A stretch of DNA of 16,723 nucleotides, taken from the NCBI GenBank assembly GCA_020345705.1, contig CP070766.1, forward strand, positions 2,080,218 to 2,096,940, read 5' to 3'. Made by a program: the position numbers and the translations under genes. Below the pieces are notes generated by a model that saw only the letters and a program-made list of their open reading frames with translations, ran no database searches and was not told the origin of the DNA. This DNA is from Candidatus Zixiibacteriota bacterium (GTDB lineage Bacteria > Zixibacteria > MSB-5A5 > GN15 > PGXB01). Of this stretch, positions 1 to 9,424 are shown one piece after another (within the stretch, counting starts at the first letter, position 1; every line of letters starts with the position of its first letter).

Positions 1-322
1 CAAATCCACCCAGGTCCTCAGCCCTGAAGGTCTTGCCAAACTGAGAGAAATCAAATCCGCCCGTGCCCGCCGTCCGTGGGTCAAAACCACCGGCTCCTCC
101 GAAGGCGCCGTACTTACGCATCATGTCATATTGCTGGCGCTTTTTGTCATCGCTCAGGACTTCATATGCTTCGGAAATCTCCTTAAATCGGGATTCGGCC
201 CCCTTATCCCCTTTGTTCCTGTCAGGATGATATTTCTTGGCCAGAGCGCGAAATGATTTCTTTATCTCGTCCTTGGGAGCATTCTCCGGAACGCCTAATG
301 TGTTATAATAATCCTTAGACAT
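1..322 (-). CDS. dnaJ: DnaJ-family co-chaperone, N-terminal part (cut by window edge)
   Basis: J-domain co-chaperone that would stimulate the ATPase of DnaK and deliver unfolded clients to it in the cytoplasm. The ATG at 322-320 opens a J domain beginning MSKDYYNTLGVPENA; the invariant HPD tripeptide is visible (KKYHPDRN), and the helix IV region EAYEVLSDDKKRQQYD follows. A Gly/Phe-rich stretch begins at about residue 72 (GAFGGAGGFDP, later GGFDFSQF). About 107 codons are present and the frame is open at base 1, so the zinc-finger or C-terminal domains lie outside. Whether this is a zinc-finger DnaJ or a zinc-less CbpA-type protein therefore cannot be decided; the FRAEDLGGF ending slightly favours the second. 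Upstream of the start is a modest GGAAG Shine-Dalgarno. It lies 103 bp downstream of dnaK on the same strand, the usual dnaK-dnaJ order. Confidence 0.9.
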   Translation of the reverse strand, partial: MSKDYYNTLGVPENAPKDEIKKSFRALAKKYHPDRNKGDKGAESRFKEISEAYEVLSDDKKRQQYDMMRKYGAFGGAGGFDPRTAGTGGFDFSQFGKTFRAEDLGGF

Positions 323-402
323 ATTCTTCCGTCATCTGCCTTCCCCGGGAAACTTCAGCCCCTTCAGCTTAAAAGATATCGATAGTGATGTCAATCAGAA
401 GC

Positions 403-418
403 GGGGCCTGCCGACCCC
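403..418 (-). other. Small intercistronic hairpin between dnaK and dnaJ
   Basis: Read on the minus strand, GGGGTC (418-413) pairs with GGCCCC (408-403) around a GGCA tetraloop: six pairs including one U-G. It begins 8 nt after the dnaK stop. No U-tract follows, so it is not a standard intrinsic terminator. It could stabilise the dnaK 3' end or tune dnaJ expression, but that is inference. Confidence 0.4.
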
Positions 419-425
419 ACGTCCG

Positions 426-2330
<1,905 letters not shown>

Positions 2331-2369
2331 TTATGTTCACATCCTTTCTTTCATGGCCTTTCACAAGAA

Positions 2370-2388
2370 CGGGCGAGCCGTTCGCCCG
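2370..2388 (-). other. Intercistronic hairpin between hsp20 and dnaK
   Basis: On the minus strand CGGGCGA pairs perfectly with TCGCCCG around the five-base loop ACGGC: seven GC-rich pairs, 39 nt after the hsp20 stop. The following bases are TTCTTGTG, a poor U-tract. It could be a leaky terminator or a processing/stability hairpin that sets the hsp20:dnaK ratio. The structure is seen; the role is inferred. Confidence 0.45.
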
Positions 2389-2427
2389 CCCGCTTTGTAT
2401 GATGCCAGTTATCCGGCCCGACAAATC

Positions 2428-2871
2428 TCACTTAATGTTAACCGTGATCTCTTTCGGCCTGGCCTTTTCCGTCTTGGCCAGAGTGATGTTCAGAAGACCA
2501 TTTTTGTAGTCGGCGGAGACTTTCTCGGAGTCGACGTCCTCAGGGAAGGTGAACGAACGCGAGAAACTTCCGTAGACGCGCTCGGTTCTGATGAAACTGT
2601 TTTCCTTCTCCTCGGACTCCTGCTTACGCTCACCGCTGACGGTCAGAACACCATCCTCAACGACAACCTTGATCTCGTCCTTTTCCATACCCGGCAACTC
2701 GAACTGCAAGCGGATATTGTCCTTGTCTTCCACGATGTCGACGCGGGGCATGAAATCGCAGTCACAGTTGCTCCTGAAAACCGGCGCTTTGAAAAATGAA
2801 TCAATTAAGCCGTCAAAATCTCTGGCAACACCGGCCATGAGTCTGTTCGGGTTGTAACGTACGAGTGTCAT
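2428..2871 (-). CDS. Small heat shock protein, Hsp20/alpha-crystallin family
   Basis: ATP-independent holdase that keeps denaturing proteins soluble for later refolding by DnaK. It has 147 residues, the normal size for bacterial Hsp20. The N-terminal arm begins MTLVRYNPNRLM. The alpha-crystallin domain spans about residues 42-140, with the conserved core FELPGMEKDEIKVVVEDGVL and the signature YKNGLLNITLAK. It ends ITVNIK, which supplies the C-terminal I-x-V/I motif used in oligomer assembly. An NCDCD cluster near residues 35-39, just before the domain, is unusual because most Hsp20 proteins are cysteine-poor. The ATG at 2871-2869 follows an excellent Shine-Dalgarno. It is the first gene of the hsp20-dnaK-dnaJ run, so its leader probably carries the stress promoter of the block. 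Confidence 0.96.
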   Translation of the reverse strand: MTLVRYNPNRLMAGVARDFDGLIDSFFKAPVFRSNCDCDFMPRVDIVEDKDNIRLQFELPGMEKDEIKVVVEDGVLTVSGERKQESEEKENSFIRTERVYGSFSRSFTFPEDVDSEKVSADYKNGLLNITLAKTEKARPKEITVNIK

Positions 2872-2878
2872 CTTAATT

Positions 2879-2948
2879 ACCTCCTTTTCGCTCTTATTGT
2901 CTCTTCATTTTCTTCTATTTTCTGCTTTGCTTTCGCTTATTGTTTAAT
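2879..2948 (-). promoter_or_regulatory. hsp20 leader: strong Shine-Dalgarno and A-rich, T-poor 5' region
   Basis: AAGGAGGT occupies 2886-2879 on the minus strand, 7 nt before the hsp20 ATG. The roughly 60 bases upstream of it are almost pure A/G with very few T, so the mRNA leader should be essentially unstructured. I could not identify a convincing sigma-70 or sigma-32 (CTTGAA / CCCCAT) promoter further upstream. A short inverted repeat CCGAA-N7-TTCGG sits at 2960-2976. Confidence 0.6.
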
Positions 2949-3026
2949 CAACAGGCGTGCCGAAAAATGTATTCGGTTGGTGTACAATAGGATAGAGATT
3001 TGGAGAGTCAACCAGGGAAGAACATG

Positions 3027-3063
3027 GCGCCATAATGGCAGACATGGCCAGCCATTATGACGC
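3027..3063 (-). other. 13-bp hairpin after the HEAT gene, upstream of hsp20
   Basis: On the minus strand GCGTCATAATGGC (3063-3051) pairs with GCCATTATGGCGC (3039-3027) around an 11-base loop. All 13 positions pair in RNA, one as U-G; on the plus strand that position is a C-A mismatch, so the structure favours a minus-strand transcript. It starts 30 nt after the HEAT-gene stop. No U-tract follows, so it is not a textbook intrinsic terminator; a 3'-end stability hairpin, an atypical terminator or an operator are the options. A separate 10-bp palindrome ATGGCGCCAT (3024-3033) overlaps one arm. Confidence 0.55.
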
Positions 3064-3093
3064 TTATTATGTCACTCTGACAGAAGAGACTGC

Positions 3094-5322
3094 CTAATTT
3101 TTGCGGCGATTCAATATATCTTCGGCAGCCTTGTTGAGTTTTGAAGCACCGAAAAGAATTTTTTGAGATGCAGAAAGCGAATCATTAAAGTTCTGAATTT
3201 CTTCCAGTGATTCTCGGTCACCGATTCTTCCCAGCGCTTTGATGGTGGCCAGCTTCAAGTCATCTCGTGATGACCGGCTGGAAGTAAGTTTGGATTGAAG
3301 CGGCCTGTCTTTCAGCAGGTTGGTCAGAAATTGTCTGGCCTCGTTGCCGCCGAGCATGCCCATGGTAGTTATTATCGTGGCGACTTCGGAAGGGAACCGA
3401 TCGACCAGGTCAATAAGTTCCGGAACGATATCCTGGGAGCCTATGTATCCCAGGGCAATGATGGCCGCCTGCCTGATTTCGCGGTCGGAATCGGTCGCCA
3501 GCACCAGGAGCAGGTCGGCCGCCTGTTCCCCGCCGATTTTTTCCAGGGCCTGAATAATGGAACGTCTCACTCTGGTGTCATCATCATTTATCCGCACCCG
3601 GAGTGCCCGGCAAGCTTCAGCGTCCTTTAAGGAGCCCAGGACAAAAATCGAATTTCTCACGAAGTACCAGTTCTCGTCCGGAAGTTCCCGTTTGTTAGCC
3701 TCACGGTCGAAGTACTTGTTGTCCTTCAGAGCTTCCGAGAATACGATCAGCGAGGCCTTGCCCATCTCAGAGAGAATCTTGAGCACGTACTGTCTGACCT
3801 GGCGCGACTTGTGGGATATAATGTCGGCCAGGGCCAGCGCCGCCTCCTCGGAACCGATCGTAACCAGAACGTTCTTGATATACTGGACATCGGAGTGCGT
3901 GCCGCCGATCAGGTCCTGAACGAGCTGGTCGATTACTTCACGACGATTGAATTCCTCAATTGCCTTTTTAACCGCCACCGAATCATAGCTGCGGATGCCA
4001 GCGGCAAGAGTGCGCTTCTTTAGAAGCACGTCGCACATGGAGGACAGGTGGTGATAGTCTTTCTCGGCCAGTGTAACCTGGGCCAGTTCCCAAATCAAAT
4101 CGGAAAATTCGAATGTCTCTTTTTCTTCAAGCAAATATTCACTGACCTTCGAAACAAGATATTCGACCAGAAAAGCGCTGGTTGTTTTCGAATATACGGA
4201 AAACATCATTCTGAAAAGAAGCAGAGCCTTCTGTCTCAGATCGACATCCGGACCGGCCAGATGATTCATCAGGATATTGACTATCGACCGGGCTTTGCCC
4301 TGCTGTCCGGTCCTCAGCAGCCTGCTGAACAAATCTCTGAAGTCATTCAGGTCGTAGCCGGGAAGGGCCTGATTGAAGGTGGAATAAAGGAATTGATCAA
4401 TCTTTTCCGAAGATTCTATTTTGATGGCACTTGTCTGGGGAAGCATCTGCGAGTAAACATCCCTGTCCGTGCCCATTTCGGCAAGCATTGCCGTGATCCG
4501 GTCGATTATGGCCTCTCTCTCAGAATGGTAGTTGAGAGCCGCAATCAGGTCCTTGAATTTTTCCAGCAGAGATTCAACGGAGGTCTGTCCCTCTGTTCCC
4601 ACAACCTCTGAGACGCGATTTTGCAGTAGCCGAACGATGTCCTCCGCGTCGACGGCCGCGATTTTCTCGGGGATTAAAAATGTTATCAATTCAGGATAGT
4701 AGTCATGATTATATTTGGAGAAGTACTCCTTAAACTCCAGCTTCTCGTCGTTGAGCAGGCAGGCCAATTTCTCGAAATCCTCACCGATAATCTGGCTTAC
4801 AATGGCCCTGACCGAAAAATCCCCGGCCAGGTCTCCCCGCAGCCGCGGGCTGTTTTCAAAGAAGCTCATGCCGATCCGGCTGTTAACCAGAATAGCCTCA
4901 AGTTTGTGCTCTTCAATATAACTGGTCATCAAATTCGAATAATCAGTCGCCGGCAACCTTTTGACGAAGCGGCTGATGAACAGGCTCAACTGGTTGACGG
5001 TGATCCCGGATTCAAAGAGGATATCGTTGAGATCGAGAATCTGCATGTAATCCATAATCTGGTCGACGAAAATTGACGGTCGGGTCCGGATGTTCAGGGC
5101 ATAGAGATGGCCATCAGATATGTGAAGGTTGAAATATCTCTTGAATTTGAAAACTCTCTCCATCAGGACGAATGCCCGGCCGATAGCTTTCCCGGCAAGC
5201 GGATGCTCGCACGAGTAAACGGAAGTTTTCTTTGAAGCCAGGAAGAGTTCCCGAAGCACTTCATGCACAAGTTCATTAAGGTTAGTATTAAGATCGCTTT
5301 CGGCGTACGTGTGCTCTTTCAT
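3094..5322 (-). CDS. HEAT-repeat protein, probably cytosolic scaffold
   Basis: Protein of 742 residues with no signal peptide or membrane segment, so probably cytosolic. Residues about 487-720 are a run of helical HEAT repeats, e.g. SRQVRQYVLKILSEMG, DTRVRRSIIQALEKIGG, DREIRQAAIIALGYIGS and DLKLATIKALGRIGD, the pattern of PBS-lyase-type HEAT repeats that form protein-binding solenoids. The first ~150 residues (VHEVLRELFLASKKTSVY, later FESGITVNQLSLFISRF) resemble N-terminal regions I associate with other bacterial HEAT proteins; no catalytic motif is visible. The ATG at 5322-5320 is chosen because GGAG lies 7 nt upstream and it sits one base after the stop of the upstream propeller gene. An earlier in-frame start at 5367 would overlap that gene by 44 bases. 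The tight spacing implies translational coupling. Specific function unknown. Confidence 0.88.
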   Translation of the reverse strand: MKEHTYAESDLNTNLNELVHEVLRELFLASKKTSVYSCEHPLAGKAIGRAFVLMERVFKFKRYFNLHISDGHLYALNIRTRPSIFVDQIMDYMQILDLNDILFESGITVNQLSLFISRFVKRLPATDYSNLMTSYIEEHKLEAILVNSRIGMSFFENSPRLRGDLAGDFSVRAIVSQIIGEDFEKLACLLNDEKLEFKEYFSKYNHDYYPELITFLIPEKIAAVDAEDIVRLLQNRVSEVVGTEGQTSVESLLEKFKDLIAALNYHSEREAIIDRITAMLAEMGTDRDVYSQMLPQTSAIKIESSEKIDQFLYSTFNQALPGYDLNDFRDLFSRLLRTGQQGKARSIVNILMNHLAGPDVDLRQKALLLFRMMFSVYSKTTSAFLVEYLVSKVSEYLLEEKETFEFSDLIWELAQVTLAEKDYHHLSSMCDVLLKKRTLAAGIRSYDSVAVKKAIEEFNRREVIDQLVQDLIGGTHSDVQYIKNVLVTIGSEEAALALADIISHKSRQVRQYVLKILSEMGKASLIVFSEALKDNKYFDREANKRELPDENWYFVRNSIFVLGSLKDAEACRALRVRINDDDTRVRRSIIQALEKIGGEQAADLLLVLATDSDREIRQAAIIALGYIGSQDIVPELIDLVDRFPSEVATIITTMGMLGGNEARQFLTNLLKDRPLQSKLTSSRSSRDDLKLATIKALGRIGDRESLEEIQNFNDSLSASQKILFGASKLNKAAEDILNRRKN

Positions 5323-5323
5323 A

Positions 5324-6451
5324 CTAATCTCCAAAACACTGTATGGTACCGTCCTGAGAAGCGACACAGATCACCTGACCGTCACTTACCGGTGCAATAC
5401 TGATCCCGCGCTTAAACTCCCGACTGGACACCAGGGTTCCGGTCTTCTTATCACAACAGTACAGGAATCGGTCGAGCGAGCCGAAGATGACGAAATCACC
5501 CACGATAATTGGTGATGACACGACGACTCCTTCGCTCTGAAATTCCCACAACACCGAGCCGTCGTCAGTATTCAGCGCCCGAACAAGTCCGCCGTTATCA
5601 CCAAAGAAAAGTACTCCGTCATCCAGCGCCGGGGACGTCCAGACAGGGTAGGCGAACTCCTTGCTCCAGGCCGTTTCGCCGCTTTGACGGTCAACCGCGA
5701 ACAGGCCGCCCTCAATTCCGGTCACATACACATTGTCTCCCAGGACTGTCTTGGCGGCAAGAGGCTGATCCAATTTCGCTTCAAAAACCATCTCGCCTGT
5801 CGCTGCTTTCAACGCCATAAGATTCCCGTTGTCCAGGGGGAAATATACTATTCCCCCGCCGCCGCTTGGCCCGGCCAGGCTCTTTGCTTTAGCCGAGCGC
5901 TGCCAGATAATTTCCCCCGATAAGCGGTTCAGACAATACAACTCACCGGCCGAAGACCCGACAAACAGGCGGTCATCTATAATTATCGGCCCACCGGTAA
6001 CATCCTTTAAAGGCCTTGACCACAGGACCTTCCGGTTATGGAGATTAAGGCAGAAAAACTCGTCTGTTTTGGGGCTTGTCCCGAAATATGCCACCGAGTC
6101 AATGACAACGACCCCGGTTTGAACGTTGCCCTTCGTGTTGACCCGCCCCTTAAAATCACCGCTTTTGATATCGTAGAAATAGATTCTCCTTTTTGTTCCG
6201 CAGAAAATGAGCCTTCCCGCGCCGATACTCAAGGGGCTGACCGGACTCTCGGAGATTTTATCTTCCCATTTCAGGTTTAATTCACCGCCGAAATCCGAGC
6301 CGATTCGTGCGGTCGACCGGACGTCCTGTCTGGAGTATGTCCACCGGGGAGGTGGTGTCTGTTCGTCGGCCGGCAGGCGGAATTTCTTTGTACATCCGCC
6401 CGGAATAAGACATGCGATTGTCAGAATGTATAGACTAAGTCTTGGTCTCAT
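5324..6451 (-). CDS. PQQ-like/BamB-like beta-propeller protein, exported, possible lipoprotein
   Basis: Protein of 375 residues. The N-terminus MRPRLSLYILTIACLIPGGC is a short signal sequence ending at Cys20; GGC suggests a lipoprotein, but Pro at -3 makes the lipobox non-canonical. The remainder is a repeated four-strand blade pattern of PQQ-like propellers: ELYCLNRLSGEIIWQRS, NLMALKAATGEMVFEAKL, GLFAVDRQSGETAWSKEF, LVRALNTDDGSVLWEFQS, FLYCCDKKTGTLVSSREF. This fold occurs in BamB, the BAM-complex lipoprotein, and in PQQ dehydrogenases; the length fits BamB, and dehydrogenases are usually much longer. Its start overlaps the stop of the Omp85-like gene by one base (TAATG), so the two are translationally coupled. 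The context of an outer-membrane barrel partner supports a periplasmic, BamB-like accessory role, which is inference; orthology with BamB is not established. Confidence 0.88.
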   Translation of the reverse strand: MRPRLSLYILTIACLIPGGCTKKFRLPADEQTPPPRWTYSRQDVRSTARIGSDFGGELNLKWEDKISESPVSPLSIGAGRLIFCGTKRRIYFYDIKSGDFKGRVNTKGNVQTGVVVIDSVAYFGTSPKTDEFFCLNLHNRKVLWSRPLKDVTGGPIIIDDRLFVGSSAGELYCLNRLSGEIIWQRSAKAKSLAGPSGGGGIVYFPLDNGNLMALKAATGEMVFEAKLDQPLAAKTVLGDNVYVTGIEGGLFAVDRQSGETAWSKEFAYPVWTSPALDDGVLFFGDNGGLVRALNTDDGSVLWEFQSEGVVVSSPIIVGDFVIFGSLDRFLYCCDKKTGTLVSSREFKRGISIAPVSDGQVICVASQDGTIQCFGD

Positions 6452-9255
6452 TAAAAGTTCCAGCCAAAGAAGAATTCGAAATCGGTCCCCGGAGCCGTCT
6501 TGGTGAAGTCCGTTCTGCGAGAGAAATCAAAGCGCAGAACGATCATTCTTCCGAGGGCGACCCTGAAACCCGCGCCGTATGAACCCAGCAGTTCGTCAAA
6601 GAAAACATCGTCAAAAAGGTGAAATCTATCGTCGGTTATATAGCCGGCGTCAAAAAAGAGGGCCCCTCTGATAGCGCTGAAGCCTATACTTCCGAAGGGA
6701 AATCCGATTGAGAGATTGTCAATCAGAGGAAAGCGAAGCTCGTTGGAAACAAAGAGGATGTTCCGGGCATAGAATCCGCGGCGGTCATAACCGCGGAAGG
6801 ACCAGCTTCCGCCGAAGTAGAGGCGTTGCGGCTCGATGCCGGTTGAGCTGTAGGCAAACAAGCGTGACGCGTAGGCCGAAAACTTCCCCAGCCTCAGGTA
6901 GTGGCGAACGTCCAGCAATCCGATTCTATTGTACTGGCGCTGTTTGTCCAGCCGGGTTGTCAGTCCAAGCGTGAAATTGTACCGATGCCCCTCAATCGGC
7001 CCCGAAATATCCCAGAGGGAGTTATCCGAAACCAGGGAAATATAATTGGTCATGAGCGCTCCCCGACGGCGGAACTGGAACAGCCAGAGATCCTTATCCG
7101 AATAGCGCAGATAGGTTGACATCTCCAGCCGATTGAACTTCGACATCGGGTAATTCAGGTATAAAAGGCCACCGACCTGTCTTTCGTTGAAATAGCCGTC
7201 GTAATCATTGAAGTATTCGTCGTACAGGTGGAAAAGACCCAGTCCCCAATTGAGACGATTCTTCATGTTGATATAAGTGACGGCGGTGTTAAAGCTTGAC
7301 AGAAGCTCGTCCTTGGACTCGGCCGTGTTAGTGAGCAGGAAATAAAATGCGTAATCACCGAGCATGTCGGAAAGAGCCACCTGCAGGCCTCCCAGCGACC
7401 CGTAGACCGGATCGAAGGCAAGCGCCGACTGTGCGATATCAAATGAATACTCGGTCTTATATCGTACCGACGACTTGACGAACTTTTCGTTGAGCCGACC
7501 GGGACGCCACATCACCTTACCCGGCGGTGGCTCATTGGCGGCCAGGATGACGCTATCGGTGACTTCAGTTCGATAGATATGGAATCCGAAGTCCTGATAA
7601 CCGGAGAAAATCAGCTTCTCGTTATCGGGCGACAGCCGGGGATCGTAGGCTCCGGTGAGCAGTGAGGTGATCTTGCCAATCGTACTGTCGCCATTAAGGC
7701 GATAAATATTGTATGCCCCGTCTCTATCAGAAGAGAAATAGACGCCGCCATTATCGACCTCAGGCGAGATATCGTGCCAGTGGCCCGATGTAATCGGCTC
7801 CGGGGTGCCGCCGGTGATGGATATTCTATAAAGGTTAATGGCGCCTTCATTGCCGTAGAAACAGCGATCCGAGGCGAAAATTATTGACTGCTGGTCGGCG
7901 GTAAAGACCGGATCGGTATCGTAGTAAAAATCGTCGGTGACGCGGCTCAGATCACCGGTCATCAGGTTTACGATATAGATATCGGTTCTCCCGGACAGGT
8001 CCGAACCCGAGAATACGGCCATTCGGGCGTCACGGGAAAAACGCGGAGAGATTATTGCCGCCAGCCCGGGAAATTCATATTTGTTTGTCACCCGGCCCCT
8101 CTTGACGTCGTACAGATACAACACATCCGATTCTTTGGATTTGGACGAAAACAGGACCTTGCCATCATTGTTGGCGTCTATGCCGCTCTGCAGAAGGTGC
8201 AGCGATTCAAAGCCAGCGGAGCGTTCACCCTTCAGGAGTGTTCGAAGTTTTTTCTTCTCTCCGGACGGCGGCATCATATAAATGCCGGTATAGCCTCGTT
8301 TATTTGCCTTAAAGACTATCCACTCGCTGCTCTTTCCATCATCCTCCAGCACAATAGGCACGCCCTTAAGCGAGTATCCGTCTCTGGTCAGCTGCTCTGA
8401 TTCCTGCTTGGCCAGTCCGCCGTCGGCAATCTGCGGGAAGTACTCTTTCTTGAGATGGTACTCCCACTTTTTCGAAAGGTCCTTCAACGATTCCCCCAGA
8501 GTAATCTTGATGACATCATCGAAATCTCCGGCCTTCCACCAGTTTTCGAATATCAACACCAGCTTGTCGGACCCGTAATGGTCATTAATGAATTCGCACA
8601 CTGACTGGCCCAGTTTATACATGAAAAAGGTTCCGGATAGTTCGTACATCCTCGAGATAGGATACAGACGGCCCGAAAGGACCATGTCCTTCAGAATCAT
8701 GTCGGCCTCGCTGTCCCACTCGGTCGACCAGTATTCGGCAATGCCCTCAATAAACCACAGCGGCGGCGAGGCCATCCGCATAAGGCGCTGCTTGGACATG
8801 ACCGATTCCAGCTTGGAAAGAGTGAAGACATGAACCAGCTCGTGTCTGATGACGTGGGCAAAACTGTGATACGAGCCATGGAACGGCACTACCACGCGGC
8901 CCTTCATAAACTCGGTGAAACCTCCTACCGATTCGGGAAGAAGGGTCGGAATAACGTTAGTCTGAGAGAAATAATTCGGCGAGCTGTATATAATCAGCGG
9001 TATTTTCCGGTAAACTTCATGTTTGAAGCGGGACGCCAGAGTGCGGTAGCCGTCTTCGCCAATCCTGGCCGCGATTCCCGCCAGCTCTTCCTCTTCAAGG
9101 TAAAAATAGACCCGAAAATGCGCGGTCTCCATTACCTGCCAGCTGAAATTGGTGTACTGGACTTTGTTCTTACCGAAATAAACCTGACCTTCCGACAGAA
9201 GCGGGCAAAGCAGCATCAGCACAAGTGCCGCCGTCAGTAAGAGCTTTGAACTCAA
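6451..9255 (-). CDS. Secreted metallopeptidase / TolB-like propeller / Omp85-like barrel fusion
   Basis: Protein of 934 residues with three recognisable parts. A signal peptide (SSKLLLTAALVLMLLCPLLSEG) is followed at about 30-290 by a gluzincin-like domain: zinc motif HELVH at 138-142 and, 28 residues later, WFIEGIAEY, whose Glu170 matches the third zinc ligand of the peptidase MA/M1 group. Residues ~300-560 are TolB/WD40-like PD40 repeats (SPRFSRDARMAVFSG, DTDPVFTADQQSIIFASD, DPRLSPDNEKLIFSG). Residues ~590-934 look like an Omp85-type barrel: the L6-loop motif FRGY at ~820-823, strands to the end and a C-terminal Phe. The chosen start is a TTG at 9255 with AAGGAAGGA 6 nt upstream, which leaves a compact signal peptide; an in-frame TTG at 9279 with AGGTGG upstream would add 8 residues. 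It probably resides in the outer membrane with peptidase and propeller in the periplasm. Substrate unknown. Confidence 0.87.
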   Translation of the reverse strand: MSSKLLLTAALVLMLLCPLLSEGQVYFGKNKVQYTNFSWQVMETAHFRVYFYLEEEELAGIAARIGEDGYRTLASRFKHEVYRKIPLIIYSSPNYFSQTNVIPTLLPESVGGFTEFMKGRVVVPFHGSYHSFAHVIRHELVHVFTLSKLESVMSKQRLMRMASPPLWFIEGIAEYWSTEWDSEADMILKDMVLSGRLYPISRMYELSGTFFMYKLGQSVCEFINDHYGSDKLVLIFENWWKAGDFDDVIKITLGESLKDLSKKWEYHLKKEYFPQIADGGLAKQESEQLTRDGYSLKGVPIVLEDDGKSSEWIVFKANKRGYTGIYMMPPSGEKKKLRTLLKGERSAGFESLHLLQSGIDANNDGKVLFSSKSKESDVLYLYDVKRGRVTNKYEFPGLAAIISPRFSRDARMAVFSGSDLSGRTDIYIVNLMTGDLSRVTDDFYYDTDPVFTADQQSIIFASDRCFYGNEGAINLYRISITGGTPEPITSGHWHDISPEVDNGGVYFSSDRDGAYNIYRLNGDSTIGKITSLLTGAYDPRLSPDNEKLIFSGYQDFGFHIYRTEVTDSVILAANEPPPGKVMWRPGRLNEKFVKSSVRYKTEYSFDIAQSALAFDPVYGSLGGLQVALSDMLGDYAFYFLLTNTAESKDELLSSFNTAVTYINMKNRLNWGLGLFHLYDEYFNDYDGYFNERQVGGLLYLNYPMSKFNRLEMSTYLRYSDKDLWLFQFRRRGALMTNYISLVSDNSLWDISGPIEGHRYNFTLGLTTRLDKQRQYNRIGLLDVRHYLRLGKFSAYASRLFAYSSTGIEPQRLYFGGSWSFRGYDRRGFYARNILFVSNELRFPLIDNLSIGFPFGSIGFSAIRGALFFDAGYITDDRFHLFDDVFFDELLGSYGAGFRVALGRMIVLRFDFSRRTDFTKTAPGTDFEFFFGWNF

Positions 9256-9424
9256 AATACGTCCTTCCTTATTCTGCAATCGCCGCCACCTATCAGAAAA
9301 AACGCGGCCGATATTAATATAGTTCCTAAGCGGCGAAAATCCAGCCTCTTGCAGCTAATTAGGCATATCTTTCTATTTATCGGCGGTGAGGCATTTCGGC
9401 TGAATGCGGCGGTCCGAGCGGTTT
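9256..9424 (-). other. Intergenic gap upstream of the peptidase-barrel gene
   Basis: This gap separates the radical SAM gene from the peptidase-TolB-Omp85 gene. On the minus strand it holds the palindrome ATATTAATAT, then CGGCCGCG followed by six T (9302-9297). I find neither a clear -35/-10 pair nor a good stem before the T-run, so a promoter or terminator is possible but not demonstrated. A five-pair inverted repeat GCATT-N7-AATGC lies at 9391-9407. Confidence 0.3.

Noticed and set aside
3040..3063. Reading the 3027-3063 repeat as a standard rho-independent terminator
   Set aside because: No run of T follows the stem on either strand.
5323..5367. Earlier start of the HEAT protein at 5367
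   Set aside because: It would overlap the upstream gene by 44 bases; the ATG at 5322 has a Shine-Dalgarno and one-base spacing.
5324..6451. PQQ-dependent dehydrogenase
   Set aside because: The protein is only propeller blades with a short signal; it lacks the length and any visible catalytic or heme-binding motif (CXXCH) of such enzymes.
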